Program-made: the position numbers and the translations under genes | The notes under the pieces: generated by a model | Told to the model about the DNA's origin: nothing | The model's input: the letters and a program-made list of their open reading frames with translations, nothing else | Databases searched by the model: none | Source of the DNA: Siphonodentalium dalli | Taxonomy: Eukaryota; Mollusca; Scaphopoda; Gadilida; Siphonodentaliidae | Length of the DNA: 64,000 nt | Direction: 5' to 3' | NCBI GenBank assembly: GCA_032622095.1 | Contig: CP136063.1 | Coordinates: 270,685,426 to 270,749,425, forward strand | In this document: piece after piece, positions 45,198 to 57,254 of the stretch | Layout: each line of letters opens with the position of its first letter | How positions within the stretch are numbered: the first letter of the stretch is position 1

Positions 45198-48100
45198 GTT
45201 TTAATTACTTTTCAAACACTTTGTGTTTTCACAACATATTTATGGTTCTAAGATTCAAGGCTATGCATGTATCCCATCAAAACGCTATGGCTATGTTCTG
45301 ATAGAAATATGTATAAAACACACAAGAAGATTCATATTTTTGTGTTAATTCGGAGGGATCAGAACAGAATAATTTGGCAATGGAAAATATATCACTACCA
45401 CCACAGCAAGTATGTTGACACACGAAGTTACAAAATATATCGATTTATCCAACACTGTCAGAGCTGCTTTAACGGTCCGTTAAGCATACATTCAGGCCGT
45501 AGCATATCGTTCGGTATAAAACCGTTTGGTAACGGACAGACTGTAACCAGTAACTACCAGACCGCTTTTTCACGGGTCAACACCAATTGTTTGCTATTAA
45601 TTTGCTAATTTACTGTAGAATTATTTGTCATGGTGACGATATTATTTCCCGGTAGGCATTACAATTCATGTTTTTGAATGGTCGAAACTGGTATTATCGT
45701 AACTGAAAAATATATCTTAATAGAACTAGTTCTATTAAGATCATAGTTTGGATGAAACGTAAATCCTCAATGCTTAGAGTGATATACAATAATTTGCAGT
45801 TTGCCTAACTAAATTAATGAGCGTTGAAAATTATTTCGCATTTAATATAACTTTGCTCACTGCATGAAGGTTTGTTCTCAATTTTGTAACATGGACTAGT
45901 CCCCGAATATCCTTATATCTCTCAATTGTAAGGATGTTCGTGTTATGACTCGGAATGTTGGCATTGTTCCGTTATCTCAGTATAATGAGTTTCTTCTAAC
46001 TGATAGACGGCATGAGTGTCAGTTATTGCATGGCTTGGACAACTCATGGGGGTCACGGTCGTCGCTAGGCCAAGTAAAGTTGTAGCGTGATCTAATTGTT
46101 GAAACTTTTTACAAGAAATCTCCATCGCGAGATGCACGCAGTGGATGCTTGCATGCGTATGCATAAACAATGCGAAATACAAAGGTCCTCAGCACTATGA
46201 ACGGGCTTGCGTTTTTTCCCAAAAAATCTAGTGGTATTGAATACCAAGCATAGATTTGAATTAAGCCAGATTCCCCCCTCGCTGTCGGGTATCCAAATAA
46301 TTTAGACAAATACCAGACAGCTCGGGGGAATATTCTATACATTATGCATATGTATTTTAACAAACCATGTTCACACCTATGCTATTAGGCGTGACATATA
46401 GGACGATGGGCCGGGTGCTAATTGTAATTGAAATATATATGCATTGATGATTTCTGCATGATGTTACGTTAATATGAACGTGTTGACTTGCGCAAAACAT
46501 TTGACGACGTTTCGAAAACCTTGATATTAATCAATTTATCTCATTCCAGATGTCAACAATTTTGCTAGGCGTATATTATCAGCTTACTACCACATAGGTG
46601 AGTGTGTTCAGTTTCGACCTAAATGTTTTTTATTGAACATATGTTAATGATTACTCTTCGGCACAAAATGTGTCTAATATATACAAATCACACAATAGCT
46701 TCGCGGGTTTGGAGCAAATAAGAGATGAATCAATACACCAGTCCCAGGTATCTGCGTTTATCGATCAAATAGTTAATTACAGAAGACTGTTTACTTTAAC
46801 TTATACCTCCAGAAACACAATAATTATCCGGTGTAATAATTCCTCCAAATTGAATACCAGACAACGAACATTCATTATCTCACAGCTGCAATATGTTTAA
46901 TAATTATATCTCCGACAACCGTGTGTGTTTCTGTTGACAAGGCTATCACTTTGTATTTAGCTGTCCCTTGTATTAGTCTGAGCACTTATTCACTGAGAAA
47001 CTGACTATCGAATGGCTGCACGCATTCAACGTCACCGACATCCTCTCAGGTACACCACATTATCTCGTCTCAAAAAGTAAATAAGAAACTACTCAACGTC
47101 ATCCAGCAGAATATCCTCGCAACTGAGGGTTCCGATAACTGGATGGCATTACAACATACACAACATAACATTACGATACCAAAACCTTCTTTCAAGTCAA
47201 GCCCAGTCGTTAGGTCGCGATTGTTATTTGTAATTTGCAACTATGTTTACCCGAATGCTATCATTAATTTGTGTCTGAATTATATCAAATGTCTGAATTC
47301 GAAAGCTGTTTGGATTTACCATTATTGTCGCTATATTGGATTTTTCAATGGGTAGGGAATATAAGCACATTATAATGCAATGTGCACATTGTTATCACAT
47401 TTAGCGTTGCTCTTTCTAAGCGCAAAAATTGCAAAGAACATTAGTCATGCCCTCATGTTGTACAACATGCTATATTTTTCTCCTAAGGTAGTTTTTCAAT
47501 TTACTCTTTTCAGGAATTGTATCAGACACTGCTTGTCAGAAGAAACGACCAGTATGCATACTGAATACGTGATGTCCTAATAAATATATAATCTGTCTGA
47601 CTGTTATTATGTCCACGAGTCGCGCCAAGACACATCGACATGCCCTGGTTTCTGTTTTTCACAAGCTCGTTGATAACAATTGCGAAGACCAATTAGTTAG
47701 TGTACCCATGTTGACAACCGGATAATGATTATATTAAGAGAAAGCGTATGTTTTAAATACATAATGGACATGTACACAGCTGTAAATGAAATATTTTTTG
47801 CATATATGTTCTACCAATAAGCAACCGAGCCGGTCGTTGCGGCTATAACATGTTATATTTTCGCCTTGTTTGGATTACAGCGTATAGCTTGATTGTTAAA
47901 TTGACAATATTCAAACAACTTGTTTGCTGCCAAATAATCATGTACTGAAATTTATATTTGTGCATTGATGTTGGAAATATATCCATGATCTTAAACCTGC
48001 TTCTTCAATGTGCGTGATATAATGCTCGTGAAATAATGTTCTCCGTGACACTGTTTTAGCATAAAATAACCAAACTGATAATCCAATTAAACTGTTCCTG

Positions 48101-48545
48101 CAGACACCTTGTTTCCAAGCAACATTAAGCTCCGGAATATGAGTGGAAAGCTCCATTACCATCTTGGTTCAATGCATACATAGGTTGGAAAATTACTCAA
48201 TTTGAGATGAAAAACAACTTAGTTTGAGAATTTGTTATGGAGGATAGCTAGACAAAAACATCAACATATTTTTGCAAGACCAAGACTCCTAATTTATTTG
48301 TGTTTAAATGTCAAGAAATCGGAGAATTATCATTTTCTTAAATGAGAAACACAATTCTAACTGCATAGTATGTTGTATGTGTGAGTATACTTAGATCAAT
48401 GTGTGTTTCACGTAAAATAGAAAATGATTTTTCTGTAAACATATGTTTTTAACAGTTAGAAGAGCATACCTATGTTCTTATTTTAGTTATCAATAAGCCT
48501 TCCGCAACTGGATGTCGCATGTTGATCCCTTTATTACATATATAT
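45198..48545. other. No gene recognised
   Basis: 3.3 kb between the left inner arm and the first direct repeat of the DIRS-like element. Frames at 45267-45608, 46670-46900 and 47143-47355 have no recognisable motif. It may include older transposon debris that I cannot identify. Confidence 0.45.
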
Positions 48546-48680
48546 ATGCAGCAAGCCCCAAGGAACCTATGAGAAATTAGGATAAAGATTGTCGCAATGG
48601 TCAACTTTAATTTCCCACAATAATAAAAATAAACAACAAATGATATATATACATAAAACATGATAAGGGTGTGGGCGGTG
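48546..48680 (-). repeat. 3' direct repeat of the DIRS-like element, copy 2
   Basis: TGCAGCAAGCCCCAA-GAACCTA, then TCAACTTTAATTTCCCACAA and AACAAATGATATATATACAT match 49020-49152 at more than 90 percent. The 48681-49019 interval holds a poly-G tract at 48843-48852 and no gene. Confidence 0.88.
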
Positions 48681-49019
48681 TGGGCACAACTACGACAAGC
48701 TGACAAAGCAAAAACACATAAGAAAAAGACCAAAGAAATTAAACCTGACCGGAAGGCAAGAACCGGAAACTAAAAAAAAAAGTTAATTAATTTATCAAAA
48801 CATTCGCTAGAAAAAGATGAAGAATCCAAAACGAAGGAGGTGGGGGGGGGGGAGGTGGGGAAAATTAGTTTTGACTCTCTATTAAATGGCGGATGAAACT
48901 AAACTACGGCTCTTACTTCCGGTTTACCTCCGCCCCCGGAACTAAAGTCAAGGTCACTAATAAGACTGCCCTGAGACCTGCCGCCCAAAAGCAACCAAAC
49001 TTGACATTTAATTGCGACT

Positions 49020-49152
49020 TTATGCAGCAAGCCCCAATGAACCTAAGAGAAATTAGTATAAAGATTGTGGCAATGGTCAACTTTAATTTCCCACAATAAT
49101 AAAAATAAACAACAAATGATATATATACATAAAAACATGATAAGGGTGTTGG
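49020..49152 (-). repeat. 3' direct repeat of the DIRS-like element, copy 1
   Basis: Same sequence as 48546-48680, in the same orientation, separated by about 340 bp. A GTCTAGA-type small palindrome (TCTAGACAGTACCTACAGTCTAGA region, 49267-49291) lies between it and the recombinase gene. Confidence 0.88.
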
Positions 49153-49348
49153 CACAACTACGCCACCAAAATCACGCCCACAACACTAACTGCGAATCGT
49201 AGGGAGAGCAAAAACAAAAATGAGGGGAGGCGGAAGCTCTACCCAAAAAGCCGCCAAAAAAGGGGATCTAGACAGTACCTACAGTCTAGACCCCACCAGT
49301 CAGCCCCTGCTGTCTGGAAAATTAGAAGGGTAAAACCCCCGCCGACCC

Positions 49349-50235
49349 TCAAGACAATGCAGGACTCCTTATATAAGCCTTAAAGGTGTCAGACTTCCAG
49401 CGCCCCATTGACCGAATCTGAGCATCGGAAAATCCTTGATCTGCAGCCCACGTACACCCACCAATCCGAAAAGAATGGGCCTTAAATCGGGCTGAGTTCA
49501 GACCCAAAGCTGTTAAGCATTGTTGTAATTTAGTGTTAGAAGTTGCCCTAGCCACTGGCAATGCCGCCTGTGTCAGGACTAGTGGACCTGGTGATCGATC
49601 CCGTAATTGAAGGTAAGCGCTTAAAAGTCGCACTGGGCAAAACTGTATCGGATTTGTAACAGGAAGAGTTATAAAATGGCGACCATCACCAGCATTATGC
49701 TTGAAAGACCGGAAAGTAATCGTGACATTACCAATGCATGTTGGGATGGAAACATCCGATAGTTGAATGACCCGATTAAGTTCAGCACTATTCCTTGGAC
49801 ACAATTCCCCAATCCTGGCCAACGCGTAAAACCCAACTGAAAACATGGCCCGAAAAAGTTAAATTTTATAGACTGAATCACAACAATGAGGTAAATTTCG
49901 TATCAAGTTCTGCAAAATCTAAAGGCTGATGGGTAACCGGATGTCTACACTAGACCGGACTCGACGAACTGCACACAAGATTTTCTTCCAGAGAAATGAT
50001 GTTGTCGGATCAAGTAAGTTATTTATCTTGTGAACATATGCTATTGCAGACAAAGTAGATGGAATTGTCTTATAATAATTGATTGGTTAAACAAAAACGC
50101 GACAAACCAAGCTAAGACATCAGAGGCGATGAGTAGTGAAGTTGGCATATGATATTGCTGCACAAAAGCTGTAAGTTTTGCAACTGCAGCTTCATAAGTA
50201 GTGCGACTACTGCCTGCTAATGCATGTTCAAGCAA
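49349..50235 (-). pseudogene. Tyrosine recombinase, two frame breaks
   Basis: The C-terminal catalytic frame (49846-49349, 165 codons) shows the family's residues in order: Arg11 in LARIGEL, Lys49 in the SFKHNAG strand, His124 and Arg127 in HSFRIGG, Trp150 in GRWKSD (the place of the second His in many members) and nucleophile Tyr158 in KAYIR. The N-terminal core-binding part starts at 50235 (SSRTTYEAAVAKL) and is interrupted by stops and shifts near 50045 and 49850. It would splice the circular cDNA into the genome. The catalytic domain itself is intact. Confidence 0.9.
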
Positions 50236-50240
50236 ATAGT

Positions 50241-51530
50241 TTAATGTTCGAGTAATCTGTGGAGATGGAGGTTCGGTGGTACCGTGACGGGGGTTGGATT
50301 ACTGTGAGGCGCCTGTTTCCTGAACTTGTCGACCTGCAAACGAGAAAGACTATCTGCTAAACCATTCTGAACCCCAGGCACATGACGTGCCTTGAAATGA
50401 ATATTATGGCCTAAACATAGAAGCACAAGTTTGCGTAAAAGTTGCAGCAAGTGGACATCCCTGGTTGTTTGCGAGTTAATAACAGAGACAACAGCCTCAT
50501 TGTCACCAACACAAATGATTTGCTTATTACGTAAAGAATAATCCCAAGCGGATAATGCCACCACAATGGGATATAACTCTAATATTGCAATATTAAAAAT
50601 AGTATCATCGAACTCCCAAGGAATGACAAACCAAAGTTTCTTGAAAATGTCAGCACACACCGTGGAGGCTGCAGCATCAGTAAAAAGCTCTAGCTTAGGA
50701 TTACTTTGCCACTGTTGCTCCAAGAACATTGATTTCCCATTGAAGTGATCCAAAAAGGAAAGCCATATCTGAATATCAGATTTAGCTTCCTTCGTGAGAC
50801 GGATATGGTGATGCGGTCGAGTTAAATGCATAGAAAGGTTAATTAACCTCCGAAGAAAAACACGACCTGGTTTAATAACTGAGCAGGCAAACTTCAGTAG
50901 GCCAACGAGTGGTTGCAACTGCTTAAGAATAACTCGTTTGCATACTAAAAATTCCCTAATCAAGTCCCTACACTTAACAAGTTTGTCCTCCGGCAGACGA
51001 GCCGACATAGCACAATAATCTAACTCAATGCCCAAAAATGTCATACATGTACTGGGAGGAAAAGTCTTGTCATATGCAATTGGAACGCCCAAATGTTCAC
51101 ACAACTTAATATATTTCTGTAACCGCATATTACACTCAACCTTTGACGAGTGCAAATTCAAAAAATCATCGACCACATGCACGACTTCTGTTATGCCACA
51201 TTTGTTAACCGCTGCCTAATGCAGAGCAGTGCTGAAAGATTAAAATATTTTACATGACGATGAACAGCCCATTGGTAGGCACCGATCAATATAATAATCA
51301 CCTCTTCACTTGAACCCTAAGAGGTGTTGATCTTCTACATGTATTGGAGTAACACTGTAAGCTTGAGCTATATCAGACTGTGCCATAAACACCGGCTTCG
51401 GCAAACGGCAAATAATGGCAATGGCATCATCAATGGTTTGATAATAAACCGCTGAATTTTCCGGCGGAATTGAATCGTTAACAGAGGATCCATCTGGGTA
51501 GGATAAGTGATGAATCATCCGAAATTGCCC
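50241..51530 (-). pseudogene. DIRS-type reverse transcriptase and RNase H, few stops
   Basis: RT begins on frame 51518-51306 with a NGQFRMIHHLS box, then motif A in MAQSDIAQAYS. After a stop, LPMGCSSSC (motif B) lies near 51270 and the catalytic VVDDF at 51173-51159. The 313-codon frame 51182-50241 continues into RNase H with Asp in LELFTDAAAS, Glu in ILELYPIV, Asp in CVGDNEAV and Asp in GLADSLSR, the full D-E-D-D set. Stops near 51305, 51237 and 51220 break the join. The recombinase frame follows directly. Confidence 0.9.
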
Positions 51531-51539
51531 ATTAACTTA

Positions 51540-52917
51540 TTTGGGAACTACACCAATAGGCGAAATACAAACTTGTGCAAAAGGCATAGTTTCTAAACTA
51601 AAATGCCCCAAAAAACGCCCAGCATCACACTCTTTGCGGATTTTAGAATCGACTACCTCTGGCATTTCTGACGCAGATTTTAAATTATTTGGCTCTGATG
51701 TGGAGGGTGTGTGAACTGAACCAATATGAAAACCAAAAGTGAAGCCATTAACAAAATACTGATGAAGCTCTGTGTCATAGCCTTGTAACACTTCACTTAG
51801 CCTTAGGGGCTGAATTGGTGTTTTGATTCCCTTGTCGGCTATTACTGGCGCGGGGTGTCTGGCCCCGGTTTGATGGTGGCCCCCCAGTTGTCGACCACTC
51901 CATGGTGACTGTATCGGGGGAAGATTGTGCCTGCTGAATATTCTGAGGTAATAGGGATGCCAAATCAATATACTCCCGGGCCCATATCTTATTTTTGATT
52001 CTCACCTGAACCTCTGCATCTAAAGGTGTGGCCAATGACGTAAAATCCATAGATGGTGTATTGATTATACCTAACAAACCCAATGAATCTGACTGACTAA
52101 CGCCAGACACATCACCACCTGATGTAGTAAGTACGGACGGACGGACACTATTGCCATGACCATCAAACATTTGAGAATGTCCCACAGCGACCTGCGGAGA
52201 TACTGAAGCAGGCTGCACTGAGACCGGATGAGGCTGCGTTGCGGCACTGTTGCGGCACTGGATCCATCAACACATGACGCATAGTCATATCTGGTTGCGA
52301 CACTGGAGTCATCAACACATGAGGCATAGATTGTCCTGGTTGTTGAAAAGTTGTTGATTGGGTAAGACCACAGACGAACCAAGCAAATTTGGCGAAGTCA
52401 TAGATTGTCCTGGTTGTTGAACAAGTTGTGGATTGGGTAATAGCACACACTGACCCAGAAACTTTGGCTGCTGATTGGAAAAGTTTGTCCCTGGGGACTG
52501 TCCAACTCCGTGAACAGTTGAATAACTCACAGATGGAGTAGCCGACAAAGTAGTGGGTAAGATGGTGCCAAAACAGTGACTGGCACAAGTGGTGATTGGC
52601 ATTGGTGACTGGAATCCTGTGTACGGAGCTGATTGCGATAACACGAAACAGTTCCCGAAGTAAGACGGCGAAGAGACTGGTGTTGGTACAGCGCGAGCAA
52701 CCACTGATGACACTATTGGAGCGGACGTCCCGACGATCTGAATGTCCGCCACCGAAATTTGTGTAGAATTACTCCGAGTGCGCCTAACCTGTGTTGAGTG
52801 ACTGCGAGTGCATCGTTGACCGGTACTAACTGGTGATGCCCTGGACCGTGACCGATGTCTGTCTGCCGAAGCACAACTCGAGGGGGTTGCCCGTTTGCGA
52901 GGCCGTCCACGTGGCAT
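51540..52917 (-). pseudogene. DIRS-type gag-like region and start of pol, broken
   Basis: A likely start is ATG 52917, giving MPRGRPRKRATPSS, an AT-hook-like basic start followed by Ser/Arg-rich sequence. The body is rich in Ser, Pro, Gln and Thr with a repeated QQPGQSM-type motif. Frames 52917-52312 and 52218-51793 are separated by a break. The second contains a RIKNKIWAREYIDLASLLP box, the conserved gag segment of DIRS-like elements. The next frame (51968-51537), different in phase, overlaps its end and leads into RT, as in overlapping gag/pol genes. Confidence 0.78.
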
Positions 52918-53596
52918 GCTGCAAATAAAAATGAAAACAGAGGACAAAAATATGTACACCACGTAAAAAATGCTGTTCGCATCTGAGGTGAGCTTAAAAA
53001 ACAAGAATTAGAATTATACAAGTGTACAAGATGACTAGTACCTGAAAACAATGGAACCTAAATCCCGCTGCAGATACCTGTTACCACAACCAAAAACTCT
53101 CAGAAAAATAAGCAAGTGAGCAACAGAGCAACAACATAATCAAATAAAGTAGTCCAAGTGAAAGCCATCAACAAGTGTAAACAAATTATGAGTCAGCCAA
53201 ACACACCACTGAACAAACACTCGGAGCTGAAAACAATGTTATAATTGGGTAAAAACAAAAAGGAAAGCTGTCTAGGGATCAAGCATAAACATGACCCCAG
53301 TGACCTGAAATTAAAGTTATAGTAATCAGCCATACCAAAAATTATAACAACTAGGACACAAAATGTGACCTAGACCCGAAAGTCCAGGAATTGTTTTATC
53401 CTGGAACCCTCCAAAAACCAGTAAGCCAAGGGTACATGTAATGATTTACTGGACATGCACCAAAATAACCTGTAAAGCCCCGAAGGGTTAATTAATCATT
53501 TACTGAAATGCCCAAAATTAAATTGTAATACCCCAAATGGCAAACCAGCACAAGGAGGGTTAACTTCACAAGTAAGGGTAATAATCCCAAACTCAA

Positions 53597-53760
53597 ACTA
53601 GAGGTCAGATTCCATGGAATCAGATATACTTCCATGGTATCACATCCCATCCGATGTGAGTGTTATGCGTATATGTGTGTTCCTCTTCATGCGAATGCAT
53701 AGTGGTGCCTTATGATCCGATGGCGCACCTGCATTGACATTTCTAAATTCAATATATATT
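53597..53760 (-). repeat. Inner inverted arm, right
   Basis: Reverse complement of 45049-45197, beginning exactly CTAGAGGTCAGATTCC. It contains CCATGGAA-TCAGATATAC-TTCCATGG, itself an 8-bp inverted pair. It ends at about 53760 where a CTGTCTGTCTGTTTG microsatellite begins. Confidence 0.85.
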
Positions 53761-53779
53761 TTGGGACTTCTGTCTGTCT

Positions 53780-54170
53780 GTTTGTTTGTCTGTTAGCTAT
53801 GACCGGGATAACTGCTGGACGGATTTTGACAAAATTTGATATTTATGGTTACTTTTGTCCAGGGAGTGTTTTGGACGTGTCAAATCCTGACCCCGACCTG
53901 ATCTTGACTTTCAAAAAGGCGAATCCTATGTAAAATCGGGTAAAACAGACCGATTTCAACGAAATTTGACACCTAGGGGTACTTTTGTCAAGGGAGTCTT
54001 TTGGGTGGGTCAAATCGTGACCTCGACCTGACATTAACCTTTAAAATGGTTAGTGCAATGTCAAATCGGGTAAAACGAACGCATTTCCACGAAATTTGAT
54101 ACCTAGGGAAACTTTTGTCCGGGGAGTGTTTTGGATAGGTCAAATCGTGACAATATGTTACTTTTATAGT
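53780..54170. repeat. ~150-bp tandem repeat, three units
   Basis: ACGAAATTTGA(C/T)ACCTAGG--ACTTTTGTC--GGGAGT-TTTTGG and GTCAAATCGTGAC recur at about 53830, 53960 and 54090. A CTGTCTGTCTG microsatellite precedes it. Confidence 0.8.
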
Positions 54171-54269
54171 ACAGCGGACATACCTAGATAGTATATCGGT
54201 AAGCATGTTAATGCATTTGCCTTGCTTCTTGACAAGTCCGTTTGAATTTTCGTCATGAAGAGAGGGTTT

Positions 54270-54615
54270 GAATTTGAATAATATATATCACCCGTTACAA
54301 CATTATACGCTACCAGGGTTAAACCGTCCAATCTAAATCTTCAAAAAGCGTACTAATCTTGCGTTTAGATACTACTTATCACATCCACTCGTCGAAAAGT
54401 TTTTATCTCAATATCCGATTTTCGGAGTAATTTTCCCCGTGTGATCTTCGGTGGAATTTGCCAAATCTGAACCCACCCGACACAAACACTCCCTTGAGCA
54501 GGTTGCGTTTATATTAGAGCGGTCAAATTTTGTAGGCATACCTACAGTATACCGGCTTACATGCTCCAGCGTGAAACTCGCTCCTACATTAGCCCGTTTG
54601 GATTTGGGGCTAAAA
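54270..54615 (-). repeat. Outer inverted arm, right
   Basis: Reverse complement matches 43946-44272 over about 330 bp at roughly 85 percent: GCCCCAAATCCAAACGGGCT, GCAACCTGCTCAA-GGAGTGT, TTTGGCAAATTCCACCGAA, GATAAAAACTTTTCGACGAG and AACCCTGGTAGCGT. Together with the inner arms it makes a nested inverted structure around the DIRS-like element. Confidence 0.88.
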
Positions 54616-54862
54616 ATCGGCTCATGTGAGATCCTCTATTTAGTTTTATAATTGTCTTAAAATGTTATATATGGATCAGCCACATGAAAACATAGGTCAA
54701 ATTCAAATTTGGATTCTGTCTGTCATTTTTTCCAGAGTTAACTTATGGTCCTTGTCAACTTAAAATTTGATGATTATATTGGTTTCCAGGTGATAGCTTT
54801 AGTTATAGTTATCTCATGTTATCTGTTTATATTTAAATTTGGTATGATATTACTAGTTAAGA

Positions 54863-54994
54863 AATGGATGTTGATTTTGTTGCGTTCCATATAGTATGGA
54901 TGCAAGTTGGTCTTCCATTTTGTGTGGAACACATGAAAATGTCAGACCAACTTGCATCCATACTTTTTGGAACACAACAAAATCAACATCCATT
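54863..54994. repeat. Hairpin, ~50-bp arms
   Basis: AATGGATGTTGATTTTGTTG (54863) and ATGGATGCAAGTTGGTCT on the left pair with AGACCAACTTGCATCCAT and CAACAAAATCAACATCCATT (ending 54994) on the right, loop about 30 nt. A third partial arm, AATGGATGCAAGTTGG, lies at 55099. The 54616-54862 spacer holds nothing recognisable. Confidence 0.88.
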
Positions 54995-55118
54995 ACTTAT
55001 ATTTACACTCAACCAAGTCAACTGTCAGATTAAAAGAGTTTTAAGCATCCATTTCCAACGTTATTATCGTGGCTCGGACCAAGTTGCGTCTACACACAAA
55101 TGGATGCAAGTTGGGGTC

Positions 55119-55228
55119 AGCGCGCGACGTCATGTGACGTAATTTCGACCAACCAACGTCCTGCATTCATGTTAGCGCGCGACGTCATGTGACGTAATTT
55201 CGACCAACCAACGTCCTGCATTCATGTT
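55119..55228. repeat. Perfect 55-bp tandem duplication
   Basis: Two identical units (55119-55173, 55174-55228) starting AGCGCGCGACGTCATGTGAC and ending CCTGCATTCATGTT. They contain the palindrome GACGTC and a near repeat of GACGT. Confidence 0.93.
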
Positions 55229-56919
55229 CCACAAAACAAATGCACGTGTGAGTGTAAATATTAGTATGTGGATTATGAATTTGAACATTTTTAAAATTAC
55301 AAATCTGCAGAACAAGATAGAATATACATGTTCGGTCCATCCATTTGTACTACAGTTGTGGTCCCTGTCAACTTATAATATGGCAATCTGGGTCCAGTTC
55401 AAATCTGGGCTACATGTACATTTTATGTCAGATGATTTTTGCGTGATGACTTTATAAAATGTTATAATACAATTCGCTGAATTTTGAGTCCATCTTTGAA
55501 ATGTATGATACCAAAATAGTAGACAATAGTAGAGTTTGAAGTAATGTTTGATTCATTATAATACAGATTTGAGTCCATCTTTGAAATGTATGAAGTATTC
55601 AATAGTTATTACCAGAATCAAATTATTTACTCCTGAAAAGGTCACTGGTCAAATAAAGCCACCTTATTCGGGTGACACGCACATGTGTCTCAGGGGTTCA
55701 ATACAACTGGTCCATATCAAAGGGATAACAGTTATATCCAAGTAAAAGTGAGCAAAATGACATACCGGTACATGTACTATGAAATCACTTCAGAGTCAAG
55801 ATACATGTATATTTCGAGAAATTCCAACAAACTACATGTACTAGTATTCCAAATTTGATTTATGATGAGACAAATTGCACTGTCATTTCTGAAATATATC
55901 AAAACCATTACAGGGCTATATGATATATATCTTGAGTTCAAGAGTTGTGAATTTACTTAAATTTAAGAACAGAGCCTGGTGAAATGTTACTGTGTGGCGA
56001 GTCATACTCGTCTTCGTGCTATATGCATGGTTTTATTAACGGTTTGTATTTTGCAGAGGTGAAATTGCTCGAAACCTCCACTGTTCCATTTTGCACAAAG
56101 TTCTGTTCATAAACAATTTTCAATTGAAATTCTTTTTACTGTGTAATATTTGGGCAAATTCTTCTTTGTCAAATTGATTAATGGTAATACATCACAAGTT
56201 AGAAGTATGGCGAGTAGATGTACATGAATGAGGATGCCGCTTGATTCAAAATGTTAGCCCCTGTAGCCCAATTAAAAAATATGCAGGAAGGTATGGCGTT
56301 TTTTTTCATCTGGCCCTTCCTGGTACCCACCACTCCCAAACCTCCAAAAAAATTGTGTTTACTCCCAATTTTGTGACACCCACCACCAAAGTTAACTCAT
56401 TTTGTTTTAAAACCGCATAAAACCATACTGATATCACTCACATGACTGGGAAGTTATATCATTGATATCAAATAACGGTTTAACCTATTTCAGAAGCTGT
56501 TTAATTAAAAAACAATGGATAATAACAGGTAAATATTTTGTTCAAACACGGACTGATATGCGTTTGACTACCACATACATGTACTAGTAAATGTACAGGT
56601 ACATGCAGTGGAGTTTCCATGTCAATGTGTGATGAGAGTATACTATTGGTCTTCCTGTGTGGCCAAATTATAATATGCTAAATGGGAATTATAATGCATC
56701 GATATAGTGTACAAATACACTTATTCAGTAACCCATCAAAAGTTGATAGTTGCACATAAAACACTATTATAACTTATAAGGCATATGCATCGAACAAAAA
56801 GAAGCAAATGATACAAACAAGCTACTACATGAACCGAATATGTGTTTTGAATATTTGGCAGCTTTCATTTTGGCTATAACGTATTTTTAGCTCATAACAT
56901 CTCAGGATAGTAGTAGTAT
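55229..56919. other. No gene recognised
   Basis: AT-rich spacer. GAGTCCATCTTTGAAATGTATGA occurs twice, at 55486 and 55570 (shared 20-bp core). No frame with motif; TACATGTA-type words are frequent near 55760-55850 and 56575. Confidence 0.5.
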
Positions 56920-57190
56920 TGGCTGGCACTCTGGCCCACCCCTCTGGGTCTGGCACTCTGGCCCATGGACCAGAATGCCAGGTCCCATATCCTGATATTG
57001 ACTCTCTGGTTGGCACTCTGGCCCACCCTCGGGGTCTGGCAATCTGGCCAATGGACCAGAGTGCCAGACCCAGAAGGGGTGGGCCAGAGTGCCAGCCAGA
57101 GAGTCAATATCATAACCTGGGTCGGCTACTCTGGCCCATGGGCCAGGGTGACATCGAGCGAGTGGGTGGGCCAGAAAGACAACCCAGGGT
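56920..57190. repeat. Inverted minisatellite of CTGGCCCA motifs
   Basis: TGGCACTCTGGCCCA appears repeatedly on the plus strand (56930, 56951, 57012) and as TGGGCCAGAGTGCCA on the other arm (57081), so the tract can fold on itself. TATTGACTCTCTGGTTGGCA (56996) is mirrored by TGCCAGCCAGAGAGTCAATA (57091). The high-GC frames here are open only because of the repeat. Confidence 0.85.
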
Positions 57191-57254
57191 CGGGCTCGTC
57201 GATCCAGATGTCGTGTTAGATTCCAAAAGAGCAAGGAGAGCGCTTCGAAGGGTT

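Larger units (their letters stand above)
48546..53590 (-). mobile_element. Tyrosine-recombinase retrotransposon (DIRS/Ngaro-like)
   Basis: On the minus strand the order is gag-like, RT-RNase H, then tyrosine recombinase, followed by two direct copies of a ~133-bp sequence. There is no methyltransferase-like domain between RNase H and recombinase. The direct, rather than inverted, 3' repeats point to a Ngaro-type layout of split direct repeats. A matching 5' repeat was not found by eye, so the upstream limit (about 53590) is approximate. Such elements integrate as circular DNA by site-specific recombination, without target duplication. Several stops and shifts, but most catalytic residues remain. 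Confidence 0.85.

Noticed and set aside
49020-49152. Start and end of an independent short element
   Set aside because: The matching copy at 48546 in the same orientation fits the 3' direct repeats of the DIRS/Ngaro-like element better.
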